DNA from: a bacterium
GTDB lineage: Bacteria; Verrucomicrobiota; Verrucomicrobiae; JAJYAR01
Assembly: GCA_021779435.1 (NCBI GenBank)
Contig: JAJYAR010000092.1
Coordinates: 1-8,371 of the forward strand
Length of the DNA: 8,371 nt
Reading direction: 5' to 3'
A program made the translations under genes and the position numbers. Shown piece by piece: positions 1-5,974 of this stretch. Positions within the stretch are counted from its first letter, which is position 1. Every line of letters begins with the position of its first letter. Below the pieces are notes generated by a model. The model searched no databases. It had not been told where the DNA came from and worked only from the letters and a program-made list of their open reading frames with translations.

Positions 1-441
1 AGGCACGCCGATATCTTCATTCCAGAGTGCGGGGTGACGCGCGATGAAGTCCCGCATGAGGCGGATGCACTCTTCTTCGCCGACGACATCGAGGATGACG
101 CCGCGCGAGCGGAGATAGTCTTCCGGGCCGCGAAAGGTCTGGTTTTCTCCGATGACGACGCGCGGGATTTGGTACAGGAGAATTGCGCCTGAGCACATGT
201 CGCACGGGGAGAGCGTTGTGTACAGAGTGGAGCGGCGATAATCGGACGCGCGAAGGCGGCCGGCGTTTTCCAGGCAGTCCATCTCGGCGTGAAGGACCGG
301 GCTGCCTTTCTGCGCGCGGCGATTGTAGCCGCGGCCGACGATGGCGCCATCGATGACGAGGACCGAGCCAATAGGGATGCCGTTTTCGGCGAGGCCGTTT
401 TTTGCTTCATCGATCGCGGCGTGGAGGAAGGGGTCCTTCAT
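1..441 (-). CDS. Cytosine deaminase, yeast Fcy1-like (partial, 3' end off window)
   Basis: Zinc-dependent hydrolytic deaminase of the cytidine/deoxycytidylate deaminase superfamily, probably converting cytosine to uracil for pyrimidine salvage in the cytoplasm. The reading frame from the ATG at 441 gives 147 residues without a stop. The zinc site is visible as HAEMDC (His51, catalytic Glu53) and SPCDMC (Cys80, Cys83). From memory it follows the yeast cytosine deaminase closely: GxPIG near residue 21, QKGSPVLHAE, LENAGRL, TLYTTLSPCDMC, VIGEN and the C-terminal WNEDIG. In the yeast enzyme (158 residues) the matching motif is at the very C-terminus, so only a few codons should be missing here. 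Homology to other nucleobase or nucleoside deaminases (guanine deaminase, TadA) is weaker over the segments after the second zinc motif. There is no Shine-Dalgarno before the ATG; a promoter lies immediately upstream. Substrate is inferred from the family. Confidence 0.9.
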   Translation of the reverse strand, partial: MKDPFLHAAIDEAKNGLAENGIPIGSVLVIDGAIVGRGYNRRAQKGSPVLHAEMDCLENAGRLRASDYRRSTLYTTLSPCDMCSGAILLYQIPRVVIGENQTFRGPEDYLRSRGVILDVVGEEECIRLMRDFIARHPALWNEDIGVP

Positions 442-453
442 GTATCCGAAATG

Positions 454-483
454 ATTATAAGACAGCCGCGTTGTTAGTGTCAC
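454..483 (-). promoter_or_regulatory. Sigma70-like promoter of the cytosine deaminase gene
   Basis: On the minus strand a perfect TATAAT (459 to 454) lies 18 bp downstream of GTGACA (483 to 478), which matches TTGACA at 5 of 6 positions. The predicted transcription start is about 447, leaving a leader of roughly 6 nt before the ATG at 441. No Shine-Dalgarno can fit in that leader, so translation is probably leaderless-like. The -35 box overlaps a short palindrome (AGTG-T-CACT, 476-484) that could be an operator, though this is weak. Confidence 0.65.
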
Positions 484-645
484 TGGTTATCCGGGAAAGG
501 TGGCGCCTGGCGATATGATCTCTTGCCAGGTTATTCGGAAGTTAGTAACTAGAGTTAGTACGGCGGCGTTACCCGGTCGCGTGCTCGCAATTCGGGCTGC
601 GATTCCTGCGGGCATGGAGGATTCGTACGGCCACCGCGCAAGACT

Positions 646-660
646 TTTGACCGCGTCAAA
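646..660. promoter_or_regulatory. Short palindrome, possible operator
   Basis: TTTGAC-CGC-GTCAAA is a perfect 6-bp inverted repeat with a 3-bp spacer. The shape suits a dimeric regulator such as a helix-turn-helix protein. It lies about 200 bp from the deaminase start and 300 bp from the monooxygenase start, and no matched promoter boxes were found beside it, so function is uncertain and chance is possible. Confidence 0.25.
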
Positions 661-901
661 GGTTTTGCCAGCAGAGATGGCGAAGGGGAGGCCGATTCTG
701 TGGCTTGGGCCGTCATCGGTCAACGATAAGCGCATTCCGAGCGTGTGGCGAGCGGATTGCCATGTTTTCGTTCAGGCTTATGTGCTCCTGCTGGAGGGTC
801 CCTTCGTACTGTGCCCGTTGGCAGGTGCACTGGCCTGGTCCGGCTACCGCGGCTCCGCGACTGGATGCTGGAGTTTGCGGCGTCGGATCGTTCGAAACAG
901 A

Positions 902-930
902 CTGGGCCTAAGGGGAAACCTACGGCCCAG
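902..930 (+). promoter_or_regulatory. Hairpin in the 5' leader of the monooxygenase gene
   Basis: CTGGGCC (902-908) pairs perfectly with GGCCCAG (924-930). Inside, AGG (911-913) can pair with CCT (919-921), closing a GGAAA loop, with a 2x2 internal loop between the two stems. The hairpin ends 15 nt before the Shine-Dalgarno at 946. There is no T tract, so it is not a typical intrinsic terminator. It could stabilise the messenger or control access to the ribosome binding site; it does not match a riboswitch class I know. Confidence 0.4.
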
Positions 931-945
931 GCGTTGGACCGAAAG

Positions 946-953
946 AAGGAGGT
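946..953 (+). promoter_or_regulatory. Shine-Dalgarno fixing the monooxygenase start
   Basis: AAGGAGGT, a full match to the anti-Shine-Dalgarno sequence, lies 4 nt before the ATG at 958. It selects this start over upstream in-frame codons that would extend the frame back to 745. Confidence 0.85.
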
Positions 954-957
954 AGAT

Positions 958-1272
958 ATGTTTACTCGCACAGTTCGTGCGCCTCTGAAGCCCGGCCAAG
1001 GTGATGCGTTCACGCACCTGATCGAGCAGAAGGTGTTGCCGATTCTTCAGAAACAGAAGGGCTTCCGGGATGAGGTGCTCCTGATTTCCGGGGATGGCAA
1101 GGAATCGATCGGCGTAAGCAGCTGGGAGCGCCAGGAGGACGCGGAAGCTTACGACCGCGCGGCGTACGCGGAAGTGAAGAAACTCATGGAGCCGTTCCTG
1201 ACGGCGCCGCCGACGCTTCACACCTATAACGTGGCACTATCGACCGTTCACGCTACCGTGGGCAGGAAGTAG
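958..1272 (+). CDS. Antibiotic biosynthesis monooxygenase (ABM)-like dimeric alpha/beta barrel protein
   Basis: Small 104-residue protein with the pattern of the ABM/ferredoxin-like fold: an N-terminal strand (FTRTVRAPL, residues 2-10), a helix built on GDAFTHLIEQKVLPIL (15-30), a central pair of strands around DEVLLISGDGKESIGVSSW (38-56), and a second helix EDAEAYDRAAYAEVKKLMEPF (residues 60-80). Residues 82-104 form a short tail. ABM-fold proteins are cytoplasmic, usually dimeric, and include quinol monooxygenases, heme-degrading enzymes and many proteins of unknown role; the sequence alone does not say which, and no heme-ligand motif is obvious. The start is set by a strong Shine-Dalgarno at 946. 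An orphan C-terminal fragment of a diverged copy follows 28 bp downstream of the stop, showing that the gene was once duplicated in tandem. Confidence 0.7.
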   Translation: MFTRTVRAPLKPGQGDAFTHLIEQKVLPILQKQKGFRDEVLLISGDGKESIGVSSWERQEDAEAYDRAAYAEVKKLMEPFLTAPPTLHTYNVALSTVHATVGRK

Positions 1273-1300
1273 GCCACAAGTTTCGTGAAGGGTCGCCGGC

Positions 1301-1417
1301 CGCGCTTCGTTTTCGGAGGTCAAGAAGCTGATGGAACCGTTCCAGGCGGCGCCACCGAAGCTTGAGACGTATCACTTGGCCAGGTCGACGGTCTACGCGC
1401 CCGTGGGGGTGAAGTAA
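1301..1417 (+). pseudogene. 5'-truncated second copy of the ABM-like gene
   Basis: The frame 1301-1417 ends in TAA and encodes the C-terminal 38 residues of a protein related to the intact upstream gene. EVKKLMEPF is identical, and the 33 residues from 1316 to the stop match residues 72-104 of the intact protein at 23 positions by my alignment. At the DNA level 76 of 102 positions match (1171-1272 against 1316-1417), and many differences fall at third codon positions. No start codon or ribosome binding site serves this frame; an in-frame TGA lies at 1286-1288, and the first two thirds of the gene are absent. It is best read as the remnant of a tandem paralog that diverged as a working gene and then lost its 5' part. 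Confidence 0.75.
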
Positions 1418-1452
1418 GCAACTTCTTTCCGAAAGGCTGCCGCCGCCGGTTT

Positions 1453-1474
1453 CCGCGCCGCCGGCCGGGCGCGG
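1453..1474. terminator. GC-rich hairpin, possible terminator without T tract
   Basis: CCGCGCC (1453-1459) pairs perfectly with GGCGCGG (1468-1474) around an 8-nt loop. It lies about 35 bp after the ABM remnant stop. The stem is strong, but no run of T follows on either strand, so it is not a canonical intrinsic terminator and may only impede the polymerase or protect the 3' end. Confidence 0.35.
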
Positions 1475-1630
1475 GGACTTCGGGCACGGATTCTTTGGGT
1501 AGAAGACGAGTGAAATTAGCCCGAGCAAGAGAGCGCAAGTTTGAATGAGAGGGCGGAAATGTCCTGGAAGATGTGCTGGTTGATAAGCGGGAACATCGGG
1601 TCGGGACTCTACGTCGAAGAGGACTGAGGA

Positions 1631-1705
1631 GTAGCGCGAAGAAGCGGAGCGGGAGCGCTACGGCGAGGGCGGCTCGAAGGCGTAGCGGCAACCGTGCGCT
1701 CCCGC
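1631..1705. repeat. Compound inverted repeat with alternative pairings
   Basis: A perfect 10-bp inverted repeat, GCGGGAGCGC (1649-1658) and GCGCTCCCGC (1696-1705), encloses a second one, CGCTACG (1656-1662) and CGTAGCG (1681-1687). A further copy GTAGCGC (1631-1637) can also pair with GCGCTAC (1655-1661). The central CGCTAC therefore has two possible partners. The element sits 16 bp beyond the stop codon of the minus-strand methyltransferase gene, where a 3' end structure is expected. No T tract is seen. It may be a terminator-like structure or a dispersed palindromic repeat. Confidence 0.5.
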
Positions 1706-1720
1706 GGAGGACGGGTGCGG

Positions 1721-2242
1721 CTACTTGACGACGCGCATTTGTACGCGGATGTCGAGGGCCGGGAACCACCAGGCGGCATGGCGTTCGTACCAGGCCAGGG
1801 AGCGGTGGGCGAGCAGGCGGCCGAGGTTGTCCAATACGAAATTTCCACCGAATGTGAGTTCGCGCTCTACGATGTCAAAGCGGGCGGCGGGGCCAAGGAA
1901 GGTGGCGAAGTCGCGACCGGTGAGGTGATCGAAACTGGCGGCGGCGAGGTGCGCCTTGTGGGTGGGGTCGGCGTAGGAATTGTGGGAACTGAAGTGCGGG
2001 GTGACGATGAAGACTTGGGCGCCGGCGCGGGCGACGCGGTGGACCTCGGCCATGGCGCGGGGGATGTCGCGGAGATGTTCGACGATGTGCGACATGTAGA
2101 CGCGGTCGAAGCGATTGTCTTCGAGGGGCCAGGGATACTCGTCGAGGTTCCAGACGATGTCGACGCCGGGCGCCGGGGCGGCGTCGATGCCGATGGCGTC
2201 CGACTCGATCTTGCGGGTGCCGCAGCCTATGTCCAGAGTCAC
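1721..2242 (-). CDS. Class I SAM-dependent methyltransferase (type 11-like)
   Basis: 173-residue protein starting at a GTG. The SAM-binding motif I, LDIGCGT (residues 3-9), lies at the very N-terminus, followed by the acidic motif II region GIDAAP (18-23), a DRVYMSHIVEHL segment (46-57, the usual post-II motif with HxxEH), and RVARAGAQVFIVTPH (69-83). Family members that begin directly with a motif-I strand are common, so the short N-terminus need not be a truncation. Methyl acceptor unknown: these proteins act on small molecules, lipids, sugars or polypeptides. The start lies 8 bp after the stop of the upstream transporter gene, and the likely Shine-Dalgarno GAGG (2252-2249) overlaps that stop codon, so the two are probably translationally coupled and co-transcribed. 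Whether it acts in queuosine metabolism with its neighbour is not shown by the sequence. Confidence 0.82.
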   Translation of the reverse strand: MTLDIGCGTRKIESDAIGIDAAPAPGVDIVWNLDEYPWPLEDNRFDRVYMSHIVEHLRDIPRAMAEVHRVARAGAQVFIVTPHFSSHNSYADPTHKAHLAAASFDHLTGRDFATFLGPAARFDIVERELTFGGNFVLDNLGRLLAHRSLAWYERHAAWWFPALDIRVQMRVVK

Positions 2243-2250
2243 GCCGCGCC

Positions 2251-2937
2251 TCAGACTTCCACCAGGAATGGGTTGAAGGTGGTGTGTTCGTCGAAGATTT
2301 CGAAGTTCTCGCTGCGTTTCAGCGAATTCACGACCGCATAGGTGAGAGGCGTGGCGAGCACTTCATACGCGACTTTGAAGAGGTAGCCGTCGACGATGAG
2401 TTTGACGACCGCCGATGCGCTGATGGAGAAGCCGAAGGCGAGGGTCATGACGACGATGGTGTCGACCGCCTGGCCGGCGACGGTCGAGCCGACCGTACGG
2501 GACCAGAGGTGACGCCCACGGGTCCAGAGCTTCATCTTGGCCATGACGAAGGCATTGGTGAACTCACCGCACCAGTAGGCGGCGAGGCTGGCGATGACGA
2601 GGCGGGGCACCACGCTGAAGACGGTGGCGAATGCGGCTTGGTTGTGCCACTCTGGCGCGGGTGGCAGGAGGGTGATCGACATTCCCAACACGGAGAGGAT
2701 GCCGGAGGCGAAGAAGCCGAGCCAGATGGCGCGGCGCGAGGCGGCGTAGCCGTAGACTTCGGTGAAGACGTCGCCATAGATATAGGTGACGGGGAACAAG
2801 AGTTGTGCGCCGCTGACGCGCAAGGGGCCGAAGGCGCAGATTTTCTGGCCGACGAGGTTCGAGATCAGCAGAATGACAACAAAGGTGCTGAGCAGCAGGT
2901 CATAATGTTTGAATCGGGAAAGGTCGTTGGAGGCCAA
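2251..2937 (-). CDS. VUT family / YhhQ-like queuosine precursor transporter
   Basis: 228-residue integral membrane protein with about six hydrophobic segments (roughly residues 12-30, 42-57, 69-91, 107-123, 153-172, 184-204). Family hallmarks are visible: YGDVFTEVYGY (54-64), the arginine-rich RRAIWLGF stretch (68-75), WCGEFTNAFVMAKMK (122-136), and RTVGSTVAGQAVDT (147-160), the conserved polar helix start. Members are known or predicted to import queuosine precursors (preQ0, preQ1) for tRNA modification. The reading frame opens at a TTG (2937) only three codons after an in-frame TGA, and no ATG or GTG occurs before the first membrane helix, so TTG is the likely start. No Shine-Dalgarno precedes it; a weak -10-like TACACT (2951-2946) lies 8 nt upstream, consistent with a leaderless message. 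First gene of a two-gene operon with the methyltransferase. Confidence 0.87.
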   Translation of the reverse strand: MASNDLSRFKHYDLLLSTFVVILLISNLVGQKICAFGPLRVSGAQLLFPVTYIYGDVFTEVYGYAASRRAIWLGFFASGILSVLGMSITLLPPAPEWHNQAAFATVFSVVPRLVIASLAAYWCGEFTNAFVMAKMKLWTRGRHLWSRTVGSTVAGQAVDTIVVMTLAFGFSISASAVVKLIVDGYLFKVAYEVLATPLTYAVVNSLKRSENFEIFDEHTTFNPFLVEV

Positions 2938-3030
2938 GGAATTTCAGTGTACCTTGTGGGATTGGCAGCGCGGAGCGCCTGATCCTAAAAATGCGTTGGG
3001 GCGCGCCGGGGCGGCCGCGGAAGGGAAGGT

Positions 3031-3036
3031 TATAAT
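3031..3036 (+). promoter_or_regulatory. -10 box abutting the lipoprotein start (leaderless)
   Basis: A perfect TATAAT ends 6 nt before the GTG at 3043, so transcription should start at or within a base of the start codon. No convincing -35 box lies 16-18 bp upstream, where the DNA is GC-rich. The purine run GGGAAGG (3023-3029) is 13 nt from the GTG, too far for a good Shine-Dalgarno, and upstream of the predicted start of transcription. This is in the 105-bp divergent region shared with the VUT gene, which also holds an imperfect hairpin at 2959-2985. Confidence 0.5.
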
Positions 3037-3042
3037 TAGACC

Positions 3043-3483
3043 GTGAAAAAAGCAACCATCCTGCTCGTCGTTTCGCTTGTGCTTGGTGGATGTAAGAAGG
3101 ACATCCAGAATGAAGCGGCGGTGAAACAAGGCATTATGAAGTACTTGGCGTCGCGCCAAGGGCTTGTCGCGATGGACGTCTCGGTTACTTCGATGTCGTT
3201 CCAGGCCGACCGCTGCGATGCGACGGTCCATTTTCAGGCGAAGGGCAACACCAGCCCCGGCGCCGGGTTGGACATGAAGTACCAGTTGATCAAGAAGGGC
3301 GGCGAGTGGGTGGTTCAGGGGCGGGAAGGCTCCAGCGCGGGGCATGGTCAGGGGATGGCTCCTGGTGGGCAGATGCCGACCGGGCATCCGACCGAACCTG
3401 GCGCCGGTGGGGAACTGCCGTCCGGGCATCCGAGCGTCCCCCCGGGCGGAGCTGCGGGAAGTCCTAACGGAAGCATGAAATGA
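3043..3483 (+). CDS. Small lipoprotein with Gly/Pro/His-rich tail
   Basis: 146-residue protein of unknown function, exported and lipid-anchored. MKK, a hydrophobic core (residues 4-14) and the lipobox LGGC give a modified Cys17; Lys at +2 does not suggest inner-membrane retention. Residues about 22-93 look like a compact domain (VKQGIMKYLASR helix, then strands DVSVTSMSF, DATVHFQAK, MKYQLIKKGGEWVV), which resembles small DUF4878-like lipoprotein domains, but I am unsure. Residues 97-146 are a low-complexity tail with two TGHP/SGHP units 14 residues apart. The GTG start is chosen because it gives a complete signal peptide and sits directly after a -10 box. Its stop overlaps the next start as ATGA (3480-3483), so the flavoprotein downstream is co-translated; that flavoprotein is the only clue to its role. 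Confidence 0.75.
   Translation: MKKATILLVVSLVLGGCKKDIQNEAAVKQGIMKYLASRQGLVAMDVSVTSMSFQADRCDATVHFQAKGNTSPGAGLDMKYQLIKKGGEWVVQGREGSSAGHGQGMAPGGQMPTGHPTEPGAGGELPSGHPSVPPGGAAGSPNGSMK
3373..3435 (+). repeat. Diverged direct repeat in the lipoprotein tail
   Basis: Two 21-bp units at 3373-3393 and 3415-3435 share 18 of 21 bases and encode MPTGHPT and LPSGHPS. The 42-bp spacing equals 14 codons, so the repeat stays in frame and probably arose by tandem duplication within the tail. Confidence 0.6.
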
Positions 3484-4667
3484 AGCAGGTTGCCATCCTC
3501 GGCGGAGGCCCCGCCGGAGCCATGGCGGCCGAGAGGCTGGCCCGCTCCGGTGTGCGCGCGGTTCTGCTGGACGAAAAACTGGCTTGGGAGAAGCCTTGTG
3601 GGGGCGGGATCACCTACAAGGCTTACCAGCAGTATCCGTTTCTACGGGACAACGATACGCCGAAGAAGGTGGTGACCGACACTTTTTTGGACGCACCGCC
3701 GGCCGGTTCGGTGAAGATGCGGCTGGCGGAGCCGCTGCTCATTTATTCGCGGTACGACTTGAACCGGATGCTACTGGAGCGAGCCGAGCGCGCCGGGGCT
3801 CAACTTGAGAAGACGCGGGTGCTTGACCTGGAGCGGCGCGATTGCGGCTGGCGTCTAAGGACGAGGCATGGGACGATCGACGCGGACTTCTGCGTGGTCG
3901 CCACGGGGGCGCGGAATCCTCTGCGGGCCGTCGGCACGGAGTGGACGGCCTCGGATACGATGTACGCTCTCGGCTATTACGTGCCTAACGAGCAGAATCA
4001 CATCGACATTCAGTTCCCGCCGGGGCTGGAGGGTTACATCTGGGTTTTTCCGCGGAATGGACACCTGTCGGTCGGAATCTGCGGCAAGGGCGAGCCGGCC
4101 TCGGCGCTGCGCGCGCGGCTGGAGCGTTACATGGAAGAGCGGGGGATTTCGCGGAAGGACGCAAAATTCTACGGCCACGTGCTGCCGTCGCTCGAGAATC
4201 CAGCGTGGCGGCGCAACCGGGTGTCAGGCGAGGGTTGGATCGCGGCCGGGGATGCAGCCGGACTTGTGGATCCGATCACGGGCGAAGGGCTGTACTACGC
4301 GATTCGTTCGGGGGATCTGGCTGGAGAAGCGATTCTGACCGAGCACTCGTCGCTGGTGGAAAAAGCGCGTGCTTACCGCGCGATGATCGAGCGCGATTTC
4401 GCGGCGGACCTTGCGTTCGGGGCGACGCTGGCGAAGCATGTCTTTCTCGGCCGGTTCCTGTTTGGCACGGTGCCGGCACAGATGGTGCGGTTCCTGCGGC
4501 GGAGTCCGCGTTTCTACAACCTGATGCAGGATCTGTTGGCCGGGACACAGCCATACGGAACGCTCAAGGGACGGCTATTCCGCAATCTGAACGGGACGCT
4601 GCACGAGATTGTGATGAACTTTTTCCTTCACCGGCTGATTCCGCGGGAAAACCGCGCCGCCGGATGA
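3480..4667 (+). CDS. Geranylgeranyl reductase family FAD-dependent oxidoreductase
   Basis: 395-residue flavoprotein of the p-hydroxybenzoate hydroxylase superfamily, geranylgeranyl reductase (GGR) branch. Residues 4-31 form the FAD-binding Rossmann motif ([16 protein letters not shown] ... VLLDEK). KPCGGG (38-43) is the conserved cysteine motif of GGRs, [19 protein letters not shown] (184-202) the substrate-domain signature (YxWxFP), and [16 protein letters not shown] (255-270) the second FAD motif. Family members reduce double bonds of isoprenoid chains: chlorophyll phytyl tails, archaeal lipids, or menaquinone side chains. With no photosynthesis gene in view, reduction of a quinone or another polyprenyl lipid is the more natural guess here, but unproven. 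The ATG overlaps the lipoprotein stop (ATGA), with GGAAG (3469-3473) 6 nt upstream as a ribosome site. hemL follows 22 bp downstream. Confidence 0.85.
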   Translation: MKQVAILGGGPAGAMAAERLARSGVRAVLLDEKLAWEKPCGGGITYKAYQQYPFLRDNDTPKKVVTDTFLDAPPAGSVKMRLAEPLLIYSRYDLNRMLLERAERAGAQLEKTRVLDLERRDCGWRLRTRHGTIDADFCVVATGARNPLRAVGTEWTASDTMYALGYYVPNEQNHIDIQFPPGLEGYIWVFPRNGHLSVGICGKGEPASALRARLERYMEERGISRKDAKFYGHVLPSLENPAWRRNRVSGEGWIAAGDAAGLVDPITGEGLYYAIRSGDLAGEAILTEHSSLVEKARAYRAMIERDFAADLAFGATLAKHVFLGRFLFGTVPAQMVRFLRRSPRFYNLMQDLLAGTQPYGTLKGRLFRNLNGTLHEIVMNFFLHRLIPRENRAAG

Positions 4668-4689
4668 GGCGTCTATTCATCGACACCCA

Positions 4690-5967
4690 ATGAGGACCGA
4701 AAAATCCGAGTCGCTGTTTGCGCGCTCGCAGGAATTGATTCCGGGCGGCGTGAATTCACCGGTCCGCGCTTTCCGCAGCGTGGGAGGAACTCCGCGCTTC
4801 ATCGCGCGCGGCGAGGGGTCGCACATCTTCGATGTCGACGGCAACGAGTACATCGACTATGTGGGTTCGTGGGGGCCGCTGCTGCTCGGACACAAGCCCG
4901 CGCCGGTGATAGAGGCGATCCGCGAGGCGATCGAGGGAGGAACGAGTTTCGGAGCGCCGACGGGACGCGAACTCGAAATGGCGGAGTTGATCCGGCAATG
5001 TGTGCCATCGATCGAGATGGTGCGGCTGGTGAACTCGGGCACGGAGGCCACGATGAGTGCGATCCGGGTGGCGCGGGGCTTCACCGGGCGCGAGCGGATC
5101 GTGAAGTTTGAAGGCTGCTACCACGGCCACGTCGATTCACTCCTGGTGAAGGCGGGGTCGGGACTGGCGACGTTGGGCATCGCGGATACGGCTGGCGTGC
5201 CGGAGTCGTTCGCCGCGACGACGATCGCGGTACCTTACAATTCGCTCGCCGCGGTGGAGAAGGCGTTCGCGCTGCATGGGGACAAGATCGCCGCGGTGAT
5301 TGTCGAGCCCATTGCGGGCAACATGGGATGTGTGCCCCCGGCGCCAGGGTTCCTCGAAGGTCTGCGCGAGCTTTGCGACCGGCACGGGGCACTGCTCATT
5401 CTGGATGAAGTGATGACGGGGTTCCGCGTTTCGCTCGGCGGCGCGCAACAAATTTACGGCATCCGGCCCGACATGACCACGCTCGGCAAGATCCTCGGCG
5501 GCGGGCTTCCGCTTGCGGCGTACGGCGGGCGGGCGGACGTGATGCGGCACATCGCGCCGGTCGGGAAGATTTATCAAGCCGGAACATTATCAGGCAATCC
5601 TGTTACGGTGAGCGCGGGCGTGGCGATGCTGCGGTATCTGATCGCTCATCCGGAGGTGTACGGCATAGTAGAAGAGCGCACGGCGCGGTTGTGCGCGTCG
5701 GCGCCTGCCGGCGTGACGGTGAACCGCGTCGGGTCGATGTTTACGTGGTTTTTCACTCCCTCGCCGGTGACCGACTATGAGACGGCGAAGCGCTCGGCGA
5801 CGGATCGGTTCCGCGCGTTTTTCCACTGGATGCTTGAGCGCGGGGTGTATCTGGCGCCATCGCAGTTTGAAGCCGGGTTTGTATCGGCGGCGCACAGCGC
5901 GCAGGACATCGAGAGGACGATCGATGCCGCAACGCAATTCTTCGCCGCGGCAAACGATCTAAAATAA
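4690..5967 (+). CDS. hemL: Glutamate-1-semialdehyde 2,1-aminomutase
   Basis: Full-length 425-residue class III PLP-dependent aminomutase (EC 5.4.3.8) that converts glutamate-1-semialdehyde to 5-aminolevulinate, the first committed tetrapyrrole precursor in the C5 pathway, in the cytoplasm. The family pattern is intact: the N-terminal [12 protein letters not shown] (17-28), [15 protein letters not shown] (115-129), the [16 protein letters not shown] segment (143-158), [11 protein letters not shown] (236-246, Asp239 contacts the PLP ring nitrogen), [11 protein letters not shown] (264-274, Lys267 is the Schiff-base lysine) and GTLSGNP (298-304). The start at 4690 aligns with the usual HemL N-terminus. 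I see no Shine-Dalgarno in the 22 bp after the flavoprotein stop, so translation may depend on ribosomes arriving from upstream. glutamyl-tRNA reductase (hemA) is not in this window. Confidence 0.96.
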   Translation: MRTEKSESLFARSQELIPGGVNSPVRAFRSVGGTPRFIARGEGSHIFDVDGNEYIDYVGSWGPLLLGHKPAPVIEAIREAIEGGTSFGAPTGRELEMAELIRQCVPSIEMVRLVNSGTEATMSAIRVARGFTGRERIVKFEGCYHGHVDSLLVKAGSGLATLGIADTAGVPESFAATTIAVPYNSLAAVEKAFALHGDKIAAVIVEPIAGNMGCVPPAPGFLEGLRELCDRHGALLILDEVMTGFRVSLGGAQQIYGIRPDMTTLGKILGGGLPLAAYGGRADVMRHIAPVGKIYQAGTLSGNPVTVSAGVAMLRYLIAHPEVYGIVEERTARLCASAPAGVTVNRVGSMFTWFFTPSPVTDYETAKRSATDRFRAFFHWMLERGVYLAPSQFEAGFVSAAHSAQDIERTIDAATQFFAAANDLK

Positions 5968-5974
5968 CGCTTAT

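Larger units (their letters stand above)
484..957. other. Non-coding stretch between deaminase and monooxygenase genes
   Basis: I see no gene I can support here. Open frames exist on both strands (for example 500-955 + and 735-487 -) but none has a ribosome binding site or a recognisable protein. The stretch holds an 8-nt direct repeat AGTTAGTA (540-547 and 553-560, 13 bp apart), a palindrome at 646-660 and a hairpin at 902-930, listed separately where useful. At over 450 bp it is unusually long for this compact window, so it may contain the distal promoter of the monooxygenase gene or the remains of a lost gene. Confidence 0.6.
1418..1720. other. Non-coding stretch between convergent genes, rich in inverted repeats
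   Basis: No gene can be supported between the ABM remnant and the stop codon of the minus-strand methyltransferase. The stretch holds a strong GC hairpin at 1453-1474 and a compound set of inverted repeats at 1631-1705, and probably acts as the shared 3' region of two converging transcription units. A 26-codon minus-strand frame at 1596-1516 lacks a ribosome binding site. Confidence 0.6.

Noticed and set aside
487..735. Minus-strand 82-codon open frame that reads rather protein-like
   Set aside because: No Shine-Dalgarno, no recognisable motif, and codon choice becomes unlike the neighbours in its second half. A database search of this translation would settle it; conserved hits would revive it.
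500..955. Plus-strand 151-codon open frame ahead of the ABM-like gene
   Set aside because: Arg-rich and low in coding character, with no ribosome site; it also runs into the real Shine-Dalgarno at 946 in another frame.
1516..1596. Minus-strand 26-codon frame beginning MFPLINQHIF
   Set aside because: Codon use looks reasonable, but there is no ribosome site and it is very short; it could be part of a decayed gene, which I cannot show.
1694..2982. Long plus-strand open frames (1694-2341 and 2284-2982) opposite the methyltransferase and VUT genes
   Set aside because: Their acidic, Gly-rich translations are mirror products of GC-rich codons on the minus strand, which carries clear family motifs.
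2938..3042. A preQ1 riboswitch ahead of the VUT gene
   Set aside because: Queuosine transporters are often preceded by one, but the minus-strand leader lacks the aptamer's conserved stem and A-rich tail, and the likely leader is almost absent. The hairpin at 2959-2985 would lie upstream of the transcript.
3480..5967. Photosynthesis gene cluster (GGR as bchP next to hemL)
   Set aside because: No chlorophyll, reaction-centre or carotenoid gene is visible, and both families are common in non-phototrophs.
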